The notes under the pieces were generated by a model. The model had not been told where the DNA came from. It did not search any database and worked only from the letters and a program-made list of their open reading frames with translations. The position numbers and the translations under genes were made by a program. From Annulohypoxylon bovei var. microspora (lineage: Eukaryota; Ascomycota; Sordariomycetes; Xylariales; Hypoxylaceae), in NCBI GenBank assembly GCA_022836615.1, contig MU405370.1:1-64000 (forward strand): a DNA stretch of 64,000 nucleotides, given 5' to 3'. Of this stretch, positions 22,933 through 34,118 are shown one piece after another. Positions within the stretch are counted from its first letter, which is position 1. Every line of letters begins with the position of its first letter.

Positions 22933-25900
22933 CCTAATAAGTACTTGTTGGCATAAGAGCCAAAACCAGGTACGCAACGGAGATGGGTGGAAAGTCAGAG
23001 AATATAAAAATTGGATCAGAAGATGAAAAGAAGGATCGATCGGAATAATGCAAACGGTCATCCGTTCTGCCTAGATACCTCTATTTGAGGTAACTTCCAA
23101 GGTTGTCAGATTCTGTGACCTTTTGGCCTATCTTGTTGATTGTTAAGGCAAGCCATATTTCAACCGGCCATGCAAGGTGGCGTAACTTATAGCTGTTTTG
23201 TCTGTATGCAGTTATTCCCAAAGCCGAGATACATATTCAAGTTTCAGTAGGTAATCTAGGTCTATGATTGGCGTATATATTACCTGGATCCTAAATCTAC
23301 CCAGACCTCAACCCTCCATTATTGATCAAGGGTTACTTTGGGGGATGGGGCTTCGGGTTGGCAGCTATTGGTATTCTAATACAATATATACGGGTCTACC
23401 TTTCGGAGGCTCCATCAGTATGAATTTAGTATATTAAACCTGGAACACTCAGAAGGCAGTGTCTATGTGGCGAATTATGAACCTCGCCGTCCGAACCGTA
23501 GTCCGAAAATGTGCCCAGTTAACCAATCACGTATTATAATGTTTGCCCCCTACTGACGGCCTAGCCAACACGACGAGGATAAAACGCGGTCGTATCGTAG
23601 CAAGACCATCAAAATCAGATTCCTCATGACCTCCAGTTGAGTGTTGATGTCACTAAATCGTTCATCAGGATTCTATCGGCTCTATCCTTTTCACATGATT
23701 GGCGTATTACAGACTTGGAGCTCACTTTCAGAAGGCCGGTATTTCTTTAGGTTCAATAGAACCTACATTTCTTCAGATGGAGCAAATTAGATCAATGGAT
23801 TCACTAATAAAACTCAGGAAACAATTTTTCATCGGAGTGTTTGCTCCGGGGATATAGATGTAAATTCTTCGCTCAGTACCTACCTACCTACCTAGGCTAG
23901 ATAGTTTTCCCAACTTCATTAACGTGATTCACGCATAGCCCAACGTAGATATTCAATACCTATTGTATGAAAACAGTAATTTCGGCTAGATTGTAGCGAG
24001 CGTTTTGTATCGTTTTGTTGAACTTGCGTGGGTACGCGTCCCTTCATCGTAAATTTTGTGATTTATCACTGCTCGTTCGTTCGCGGGAATATGATATATC
24101 CTGCGATGAGCCTTCTAACTAGCCGAGCGTATCCAATTTCGTGGCACATGACCAAAAGATAGGTAACTAGACCCCGAACCAGAGCTAATTTTCGTTTCGT
24201 TGATGATGGGCATGGAAAGGGTTGGAGCAATAATTTTGGAAGCGTGTATCCCGACAGATTATGCCGAAGTGAGAGAATACCCCCGGTTCAGGGCGGACGA
24301 TACATCCTCGTCCACTGTCTGCACGGTACAGTCTGGGCTTGGCTTCTGCTTCACCCACACTCCCCCGTCTGCTATTGCTCAGCGTGCGGTAGCATTACGT
24401 GGTCCTCAGGAGAAATCCCTCCGACGAGCGGCCTGTAGGCCATCATATTGGGACACTATTGGTTCACCGTCCTCCATAAGATTACACAAGTACCTGTCTA
24501 GCATTAGTACCATGAATATCAAGCAGCAGCTACGTCTCGGAATATTACGGTCACTCACAGTATTCAAAACAAGAAAGTATTCATCAAAATTGTCAAGCAC
24601 CTATCATATTTTAAGAATAATAGTCAACGCATCTCAAGAAACGGATCGGGAGAGAACTTTTCCTTGTGTCGCCGTCTAAATAATATCTTCGAGATGAAAA
24701 GAGATATTAAAATGTTCAAGTTGTGAAATTTGTGAGTTTGAACAAGACAAAATTGATAATATTTCTGAATTGTTTTGATGAACAACGAACCAACATAACC
24801 ACAAGATGGATATCAAGTAATTGACGTGAAATGAACAGTTAGAATGGCTCCTCAACCTGTGGGCGGGCTTGTATTTATTATGAATAAGATGTACCTACGT
24901 ATTTTTATTTCTCTTGGAGGGGGATTATATATCCGTGAACATCGTCTTGTTAGTGTCAAGATTATTGTCGATCGCTCTCGATCAGTAGTTGAAAACTAGA
25001 ATACTTGCACCACGTAACGTCATTTTTCGCCCTCATTGTATTTTAGTAATCAGGTATTCATGATGCCTCAACATATCTGATCTCTCTGTATTACATCATG
25101 GTCCGCTGATCTTGGTAGAAAATATTTCCGAGTGCGTTAAGTTGTTAGATATCCCCACAACAACTTTGCCATCACCAGCAATCATAGACCATGCATAAAC
25201 AATGGGGACATGCTGCTAGTCACCAGATTACCTCAAGTATTTTCTTTGCGTGATCTTTCGCCTTTTCAAAACATGTAAACTTAGAAATGATGTCCTTTAA
25301 TATTCTAGGAAGCCCTTCGCGGTCCATTTAAAACATGGCTTTAACGACCATTTAACCTACACCCCACCTCTCATTTGAAACACAAAATATCTGGGAGACC
25401 AGCGACGACAACGTTCAAGATATACTTCTAATTGATAAAATGTATCAATGGTATACACAATTTATGTATCTAAGTAGGTAGGTGTGTTACTAACATACGA
25501 TTATTTGTCCCTGCGTCGCCATACCGTATATGAATTTATATCTAAAGTGGGCAACGATAATAATAATATTTAAGTAACTTTATAGCCTTCTAAAAGGATA
25601 CCTAGTTTAATACCTGGGTAATATGATAAAAAGTTATAAGCTTTAATAGTCGAAAGTTTCGATTTGTAAGTCTTATTATGGCGCCTGCACTCTTACCCCT
25701 GTCGACGAAGTTATGAAAAAGGGGTATGTGGTAAGTTACGTTGAGTCAACCATAAAAGCTGTATATAGTTGACCTCAATCTGCTCTTACCTTCATATTAG
25801 TGAGACAAGTTTAGAACACGGAATAACTTGCCTAGCCTACACTATTCACTAGGCACCTATCTAGTTAATGTGACCGCGAGAGCATCCCAAAGAGCAGAGA

Positions 25901-26402
25901 CGCGACTTTGCTTCCGGCCCTTTATCTGCCCCAGTCCCAATAAAACCGTATTACGGCAGGCAGTCTTTCTTGAGAAACTACTAGAATCATACTGACAGAT
26001 CTTAAGGCTTTCATTGGCCTCGCTGGGTGCATGAGGCCATATGTCGATTAAGGGGTAAATATCTCTAGGTTGGACAATAGAGAGCTGGCCATGGAAGTTT
26101 CAAACACCACCAGTATTGGCATTTAACCTAGCGCTTGATCTATTTCAGAACACGATCGCTGGTTTGACGGGTTTGACTGCGAATACCGTTAAGTCACGTA
26201 CCTATCTATTTAAGACAAGTAATGAAGTAGTAATTATTAACTACAATACTTGTCTATCTGGCCTAAAATTCCTACTGCATGCGCATATCTTATTACGACT
26301 TACTACTAACTATCGATGTATTGAAGAGACACACAGTCAACATATATGAACACTTATCCTGCACGCCTCGAGCTCTCCCCGGAATAGACCGCTACTCCTT
26401 GG
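22933..26402. other. Long intergenic region, no supportable gene
   Basis: About 3.5 kb, AT-leaning. A 159-codon frame at 24200-24679 shows no domain, biased composition and no splice-consistent extension, so it is not called. TAGGTAGG/CCTACCTA motifs occur near 22110-22130, 23878-23895 and 25470. Nothing else recognisable. Confidence 0.55.
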
Positions 26403-28399
26403 TCACGTTTCGGCCTCCGTGATCCTCACCCACATGTCCTTGTGGAAGGGTATGAAATAAAACGTTTCGGTCCAGCCTTTTACCGGGTATATAAGTTGGA
26501 AATCGAAAACGCGTAGCAGCTAGATAGATACCGGATTAGCGCATCCTAACCTAAGATCTTCACCTACGTAGGTGCCTGATAGGGGGTTACCAACCTCGAA
26601 AAATATCTTGTTAAGCTCCATAAACGCGATAGGCTTCCCGGCGCACATCCATCGGCCCCCGCCAAACACCATGTCTATGGCGTGTTCCCTCTCGGCCTTC
26701 TCGTCCTCGTCGCAATCGAGGAAGCGTTCCGGCCGGAACGTGTCGACGTCTTCGCCGAAGATGGACTCGGTGCGGGTCAGGGCTAAGGAGTTGTGGCCGA
26801 GCGCAGTGTTGCCGGGGATAAAAACCCCGTTGATCGTGTCTCCTTCCGGCGGAGTCTGCTTATCTGCTATGTGTCAGTAGAATATGTTGCATTTGGTGAT
26901 CTCGATCTTTTCATGTTCTATGTCGGGATCGCTGGAGGGGCAGTAAATATTCGACAAATTTCATATAATGAAAGCCAAAAATTATGACAAGGGGTGAATG
27001 TCACCGATATATGAAAGATTCCAATTTTGAGAAACTACGGGGAACCATCACTTACAATGTCCGTATGTTACCGGTATTCTCATTCGGAGACCTTCGAGAA
27101 TAACAGCCTGTTACGCGGTGAGTTTAATGTGTTATACGTGGTCTTGTTGATATGAGATGTGAGCGCATACTTGCAAATATGGCAATTTTTGAGCCTCTTC
27201 AAATGTGATAGGAAAAGAAACCTCGTTGCGGTCTACGCATTGCTTGATCATTGCCTTCATCCGAATATACACTCGAGGCGTGGTCATAATGTACATCAAA
27301 GTAGTGCGAATAGCCACCGCCGTCGTATCCGATCCAGCCTGTATTTGAAGCAGCGCTTCCTCGGCACACTCTTTCTTGGTCATACCGTGACGAATGAATG
27401 ACCCCTATTTTCATCGTTTAGCGACTTGCCGTGAAAAGGGGGTAATAGTCTATAGAGGGGCGAGCCCAGTTTTATAACTTACCATCATATCTTTTGTAGG
27501 CTTCTTTTCTTGAAACTTTTCGTCAATAATTTGTTGCGTGTACCTAGTAGAAAATGTGAGCACTAGGTATCATAGGTACAAACGGTTGTCAACAATAGCA
27601 CTCACCCCATTATCTTTCCTACGCCCTTTTCATCGCTTGGCTTTGGCCCAAACAGCCCGAAGAATAAACGTGAGAATACGATGTATCTAAAGATAGGAAT
27701 CTCCTGGGATAAGTTCTGCGCCTTGAGAAGCTGGTCTATCTGGCCGGTGTACCCGAACAGATCCTCGTCTGAATCTAAGAATCCGAACGCCTTGCCGTAA
27801 GCCAGCCGGGTGATGATGTCTAGGGTAAAGTAACGGGACATTCTAGCAAAGTCGATCGTGCGGATTCGATCTTTGGTCGTCAGATGCTTGGCTCGGATGA
27901 CATCGATGAAATGAGTGATCACGGAATCGATGGCGACTTCCAAGTCGGGGTTCTCTTTCCCGTTATACCCCTGCGCGGTCCTCGCCTTGAGCTTGTCGTG
28001 GCTGAAGTTATCGAGGATGGTGATCATAGTCCTGTGCCCGGGCGCAAATGTAGCCGCGGCGAACCACTCGTGCTTGGTGTACTTCGTCCGCGCCGACGCG
28101 ATCTTGCGCAGGATCATCGGATCGTTGGTCACGATGGAGTTGGGCCCAGTCCGCACGAGCGGGCCGTATTTTCTGAGCTCGCTGAAGTCTTTCTCCAACG
28201 TGCCTAGAAGGATGCTCTTCACCATCCATAGGTAGGAGAAAGATGCGAGGAACGGACCTGGGATGTGTCGCAGTCGATACCACGCGGAGAAAGCTGAGAC
28301 TATGTACCATACGACAAACACGCCCAAGAGGCCTAGCCCTGCGCTCACGGGGCTCGGTGAGCCTATGGTGTCGACTATGATCTCGATTGGTGATGACAT
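26403..28399 (-). CDS. Cytochrome P450 monooxygenase (pisatin-demethylase-like)
   Basis: Six exons, 28399-27606, 27543-27483, 27404-27171, 27107-27056, 26866-26595 and 26519-26403, giving 509 aa. A hydrophobic N-terminal anchor (VSAGLGLLGVFVVWYIVSAF) indicates an ER-bound microsomal enzyme. Landmarks are IPGPF after the anchor, the I-helix AGSDTT at 308-313, the K-helix E-x-x-R as EGLR at 368-371, FRPERF at 424-429 and the heme loop FGGGRWMCAG with Cys455. All are intact, so the gene looks functional. Introns are 62, 78, 63, 189 and 75 nt; the last uses a weak GTTGGT donor, but phase and the resumed family sequence (DFQLIYP...DMWVRIT) support it. The general look resembles the pisatin demethylase/benzoate-type P450 families; that grouping is tentative. 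No reductase or biosynthetic backbone gene is nearby, so the substrate is unknown. Confidence 0.92.
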
Positions 28400-29861
28400 A
28401 TCGATGGTCTCGCAAACCCCTTGCTATTACGCAACAGTATGGTTCATAGATGAGGTATATGGAATGAAGTCAATCTGCAGTGTTAGAACTCCATAAAGCA
28501 ATGGGCATAAACATGAAGTTTTCACTCCCCCTCGACGGCGAGTAGTGACATATTTAACAAGAAATGGGATGAGCTAACACATGGGAATGTAGCACTTCTA
28601 CAAGTATGTGTACCATGACCAAATGAGATATGGTAGACTAATGCCTACCACCCACGCATGTATCAAACGCCATCCGGATCCCACGATCTGTTTCCCTTCC
28701 GGGATCAATGTAACCGTGTCATTCGTTCGTTCGTATGTGATTCGCTGCCGAGACCCCGGCCAGGCCGTGTATGTTATACACCTAGATACGCATATCTAGA
28801 AGACCCAGCTCGCTTCGCATTCAACAATGTAATATCCCACGCCTCTTTTTCATTTTGGGAGAACCGAATCCTTCACGTAGACGACGGCAGTGATCGGCAG
28901 ATACCCAAGACTGTCGGTGTCGGCTGGGTACTTTCCGGGAGCTAGAGAGAACGGGACGGGCCGCCAGCGCGGGTGATCCTCCGGCGTTAAGGCGCCAATA
29001 ATCACATGTAGATTATCGCGGCGTTTTGAATTACTGTGCTAAGCGGAGACATGCATGATATCACACAGTACGACCTATCAGGTTACATGGTAGTCGGCGA
29101 CCAATGGTTGTGCCTGGATTTCTTTATCAATCATCCAAATTCTATACCGGCTAGGAGAAGAAACGACGTACATAAGGTATGGATGGTTCTGCGTCATGCA
29201 GGGTCATAATGTAAACGGGGGGTGGTGTCGGGCAAACTGTCAAAAACAAAACACATGGGATGTTTGAAACGAAGCTCATAGGTTAGATTCGATGTTGATA
29301 CTACGTTAGGCAGGTAGGCAATTCGCTACGAGCCCATTACGACAGACTAGACGGAGCAGCGGCTGATGGACGAAGGATCGCAATGTTGGTGAAACTAGTT
29401 GTTGGTTATCGGGTTTCGAGGTCGCGTGGTTTGAGAAGCTTTGACTTCGGGAGATTTATCTGGGGCGCTGACTGCAGGACAGTGGCTGAAGGGGAAGCTC
29501 GGTTAATTTTCCGGTGATGTAGGACCTAGGTATGCAGCCGTGAGGCGTAGATTTAGGGTATTTTAGTCGATCTTTCTTAGCAATGTCCTTGACGAGTTCG
29601 GTTTACTTTCAAGATTCAAGGGAAAACGTCATGCCATAGGAAGATACTTGCCATTCATAGTATCGAGATCCATGTGGGTTGCTGCAACGATGCAGAATAG
29701 CGCCAGATTAAATGAACCATGTACGAACAATGCTATTATACTGTCCTTTAACTATCCCCTTATTATGTAACTAGCATTAACCATTAACCATAATACGTAT
29801 GAGCTGCCCAAATAGGTAGTACAAGGGATAGTTAAAGCATAGTTTAACTAGGAAAACTTTA
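28400..29861. other. Intergenic region upstream of the P450
   Basis: No supportable gene. Near its right end a short inverted repeat pairs TTTAACTATCCCCTT (about 29749) with AAGGGATAGTTAAAG (about 29822), a possible solo hairpin or tiny MITE of about 88 bp just left of the MITE at 29864. Confidence 0.5.
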
Positions 29862-29863
29862 TA

Positions 29864-30139
29864 TCTCCCGAACCGGCAACTAACAGCAGGTACAATGACC
29901 CACAAGAACACCAAAGGATGCAACCAATTAAAATTTCAAGAAAATTAAATACACCTGTGTCCATACTGATTTTGCCTATGCCACATGTACTAGCACCTAA
30001 CAGTATCAAGATTTCTACGCCGTGAAATAGCCCCTTTTTGTTAGTGCAAAATAGTGGTGCTTACTAAGCCTTTTTAACCAATCAAAGTGCTTTTTATTCT
30101 GGAACCTCATGTACTGCTGTCAGTTGCCGGTTCGGGAGA
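29864..30139. mobile_element. MITE with ~30-bp terminal inverted repeats and TA flanks
   Basis: The left end (TCTCCCGAACCGGCAACT..., from 29864) is the reverse complement of the right end, which finishes ...AGTTGCCGGTTCGGGAGA at 30139, with one mismatch and one single-base indel over about 30 bp. TA lies immediately outside both ends (29862-29863 and 30140-30141), consistent with a TA target duplication of the Tc1/mariner superfamily. The 276 bp hold no coding frame. A small non-autonomous element is the best explanation. Confidence 0.75.
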
Positions 30140-30141
30140 TA

Positions 30142-30735
30142 GTATTTTTCGCACATGACCCATATTATTTGATGCTATTCAGCTATGTCGGGTTCACTCA
30201 AATAAATGAGTGTCATATTTCATTTTATCTTATTTTATCTTTGAAAATATTCCAAGATATATAAGTCTGCTCCTTCACACATGAGAAGCCATATGAATTT
30301 AAGCTTGAAAATAAAAGAAGAGGCAGGAACGACTAAGTAAAACCTCCATAGTAATAAGGGCCAGATACGAAAAGGGGTCAAGATATTACACATTGACATA
30401 CAATACACTCTAAACACTCCTCACAACCTCAATAAATCGTTAAAGCAATTCATTAGTGAACTATCAAGAGAAAAACATTCATGAGTCGTTAAGCGCATGC
30501 TCACTCCATCATCATCAAACGTGCCCACCAGTCAAGAACCCGAAATCTATATAGCTTGTAAACACCTTAAACTCGTCGATTCATTAGCAAGGAAAGAAGA
30601 AAAAAGACACGTGAATCATAACGTCAAAGCATATCTCATCATCCTCATCATCCTCATCAATCTTTATCCTCTCTGCCTCGCATCATTAAGTATCTTAGGT
30701 GCCCAGGTAGGTAGGTAGGAATTAGGAATCGAAAA
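30142..30735. other. Intergenic, AT-rich
   Basis: No gene seen. It holds the 3' flank of the DUF3824 gene and a short AGGTAGGTAGGTAGG run at about 30704-30719. An ATCATCCTCATC tandem lies near 30640-30660. Confidence 0.5.
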
Positions 30736-33700
30736 TCAAATATCCCTTAGCGCATGCCCCAACATCCCCATTAGCCCACCGCTAGGCTGCAGCAGCCCGC
30801 CAAAAGTCTGCGCGAGTCCGCTCACGAGCGCCGGATCCGGATTCCCGATCGTCCGCCACGCACCGCGGACATGCCAGTCGTTGTCGTCGCGCGGGAGATA
30901 CTCGAAAGAGCCTTGCCTCGGGATCCCGCTAAGCGTGGAATTGTTGTTATTGAGCGGTCGACCGGAAGAATCAAAACGATCGGGTAAGTATTCGATGTCG
31001 TCTTCATCAGACGCCGGCGATTGGTCGCCGCGTCTCCTGCGTCTTTGGACGCGCGGGCGATCGTAATTTGGTTCCGAGCCCGACCGTCTTCTTGAGTTCC
31101 GAGGCCGGCTGAGACGAGCCAGTTCCTCATCGATGGCATCCTCCTCTAGTGGTCCGCTCATATTCCGGCGATGTTTTCGTAGAGTTTGGGAGGACTTTGG
31201 GGAGAGGGGGATGAATTTGACCCTATTGGGGCTAGGAGAAGGGGAAGGCGACCGCTGGCGGTAATTTAGACCATCTGGGAATGGAGTTAGTATGGTTGGG
31301 CGTGGCAGTCTAACTTAGACATGTCTCTAGATAACAAACTCAAGGAGACGCACCCTGCTCAGTAGCCGGGCTCTGAGAGGCATCATGATAGGATTGGATG
31401 TCACCAGAGCGTGGACGACTCACATGTTCTGGCCCGGGACGGTTACCCGAACCTGGGGGTGGAGGTCCGGATGGCGGTGGTCCAGGGGGTGGCGGAGGCA
31501 AGTTCATCGGAGATTGGTTTATGTAGTCTTGGGGATTGTATGGTGGATACGGAGAATTGCCGTTGAAGTTCGTCGTAGACGGGTTAGGGTGTTGCATAAA
31601 CCCACCGGGGCCGGCTGGTGGCGGTCCGGACGGTCCTGGGGGTGGTGGATAATACGCACCGCCTGACGCATGAGGCGGAGATGGTGGTGCCTCATCGCCG
31701 TAGTAGTACGGATTTTCTGGCGCATCCTCTTCATAGCCTATTCCACGTTTTAGCTAAATGAACTCACATTAGGAAGTGTATGATGCATACGCATTCGTTC
31801 ACGGTCACGGGACCGCCTGGTCTTGCGCCTTTCTCGATCCCGATCTTCCTTGTCAAGCGACCTATTCCGACTTTTATCTCTGGGTTTCTCTCTCTCTTCC
31901 CGTCCCTTTTCTCTTTCTTTACTCTTCTGGCGATCCGAATATTTCTTAATGCCTATCGCGGCAGCGGCAGTGCCAAGTCCAGCAGCCGCAACATCACGGA
32001 ACGTGCTGCGACTCCTCTTCTTACGGGCCTCTCGATTAGACGTTGCGGAAGTCGATCGATGACGGTGGCGAGTGCGGCGTCGTGGTTCTTCGCTCGCAGA
32101 CTCGTAGCCCTCGAGAGGTTCACTCCCGTACTCAACTCCGGGATATGGAACCAGGCCTACTTCTCTATCAGCCGTAGAGTCTCGGGAATGCGAATGGCGA
32201 CTAAGAGACCTGGAATGGGATCGGCTTTTTGAGTAGCCTCGATCACGATCTCTATCAGAGTATTCATCATCCAACTCCCTGTCATGTTCACGTTCTTTCT
32301 TTTCTTTGCGACGATCCCAGAGCTTGCTCGCTGCAGCGCCGGTCAACCCAGCAGCTGCAATTTCAGCACCTAGCAAGAGTTAGAGATATATATATATTTT
32401 TACTCCCCAATATCGCGTCATATACTCACCAGTTCTCAAGCGGGATTTCGACCGAGATTTTGACCGAGATTTAGACCTATAATGTTCAACGACGCCAGCG
32501 ACAGCACTAATGAGATCAACGATCAGCGGCCTGTCATCTGGGCAGATAACTAGGTATTCACGGAAAGTTGCATAACGAGGAGTGTATTGAATGGAAATTG
32601 TTTAAAAATCTGTAATACTTACCCTGTTGCTAGAGCCGCCTTGGCCATTTTCGAATTAGACTTGCTACGGGTGCGGGAGCGCGCGTGCGATGACCGACTT
32701 GGGGATCTCGAATAATCATCCACGGAATGCCGGCGTCGCGCACGGCCACGGTGTGCCTCTTCTTTCTCAATCTTGTTGTTTTGCATATATTTGAGTCCAC
32801 CGGCAACAGCTAGAGCAGCGGCACCCTATTATCGGATCAGCATTCATCTTCCTACGCGGTAAAGCACCGGGATACTTACGATTGCCAAGCCAGTTGCTAG
32901 CCTACTGCGCGACTTGCTGCGGTGTTGGTGACGATGATAATCGTCATCGTAGTCATCGTCATATCTATCTTCGTACGCGCTCTTGGCACGACGCACCGCC
33001 TCAGTACCCAAAGCGCCCAAAGCGGCGCCGGCGAGAACTTTCCTCCCTCGGTGCTCGCGATAATTGCCCTCCTTAGTGCCACGTCCCGACAATAAGGCAG
33101 TAAGGCCAGCACCGGCGAGGGCACCTTCAGCTAAATGACGCTTTTTGTGTTCGGAGCTCGAACTACGGTCTCGCCTTATGATGGTCCTCTTGACATAGTA
33201 ATCCTCGTCATATCCGTCGCTTTCATACTGTCGGTCATCACGACGTCGCCGGTGATAATCTTCCTCCTCTCGGCGCGGCGGCGCGACTTCGCGATGCTCG
33301 TCCCTAAGGACGATATAAGTGGGTTCCTGACGTGGGATGATTACAGGAGCCGGCGCAGCAGCTTCGTGAATAACGACCTTCTGCTCGGGAGCCTTTTGAC
33401 GAATGATAACAGGAGCAGGTGGTGGAGAGGGTGCAGCATAATACTCGACCTCCTTCCTGTATCGCTCAACGTCGACGTCATGCGGCTCTCTTTCTTCAAC
33501 AACCCGGCGTTCAACCTTCCAGTCGCGTTCTCTGTAGTCACGAGGCTCATCCCTGTGCTCTTCTACAATTTTTTCCTTGATTTGCACATCGCCGTCGCCG
33601 TCTCGGCGTACCACGCGTTTGTCAAGACGGACGTCCGTGTCATCCCAAGGATAGCCCGGCCGGCGGTCCCAATAATTGTCGCGGGGAGACGACGATGTCT

Positions 33701-34118
33701 CTTTAATTTCCTCGACAATCTTAGTGCGAGAGTGCCGCTCGGGGTAATGATCGCGCTCGCGCTCGCGCTCCCGATCCCGATCTACCTCACGGTCTCGCTC
33801 GTATTCGACAGTTCTGTATCGGTCGGGCGGGTCGAAAGATGATCTCGGTCGGTCAGGATAGGTAGTTCTCTCGATACGGCGATCGGTTTCTACCACCTCG
33901 CCGGGCGAGCGGCCAACGTGGGAATGGGAATATCTTGATCTGCGATCATCGTCTTCCTCAAAGCGCTCGATGCGATCCCGTTCCACAACTCTGTTACCAG
34001 ACTGTCCCCCGGTAACCTTATACCGTCTTACAGTTGTGCTTTTATATTTCTCGTCATCGGACGAGGGGCTTTGGTCTCTTGTATAGCGCACATCGCGCTC
34101 GCGATAAACTTGAGACAT
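30736..34118 (-). CDS. DUF3824-type charged, repeat-rich protein
   Basis: Six exons, 34118-32880, 32825-32623, 32506-32430, 32369-31791, 31737-31354 and 31274-30736, give 1006 aa. The start MSQVYRERDVRYTRD fits the family. The protein is extremely rich in Arg, Ser, Asp and Glu, with RS-type blocks (SKSRSRSKS), interrupted by Ala/Gly-rich glycine-zipper-like segments (HLAEGALAGAGLTALLSG, VLAGAALGALGTEAV, GAEIAAAGLTGAAASKLW, VAAAGLGTAAAAIGIKKY) that are the DUF3824 hallmark. A Pro/Tyr-rich part (PPPPPGPPPSGPPPPGSG) and a KFIPLSPKSSQTLRKHR block precede the C-terminus. For the exon 4/5 junction I chose the donor at 31790 (GTATGC) because it gives a 53-nt intron and the family-like RMRYEEDAPENPYYYGDE; the GTGAGT 23 nt downstream would leave an impossible 14-nt intron or the wrong frame. 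The molecular function of the family is not established. Confidence 0.88.

Noticed and set aside
24200..24679. 159-codon plus-strand frame
   Set aside because: No recognisable motif, no promoter or intron signals, low-quality composition.
26403..30735. Secondary-metabolite cluster around the P450
   Set aside because: No backbone synthase, reductase or pathway transporter is adjacent; the neighbours are a bZIP factor and a DUF3824 gene separated by long empty regions.
31738..31790. GTGAGT at 31767 as donor for intron 4 of the DUF3824 gene
   Set aside because: It leaves either a 14-nt intron or the wrong frame; the GTATGC donor at 31790 gives a 53-nt intron and family-like sequence.
33135..33842. 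235-codon plus-strand frame opposite the DUF3824 gene
   Set aside because: Mirror of the charged repeat-rich exon 1; hydrophobic appearance comes from complementing Arg/Asp/Glu codons.
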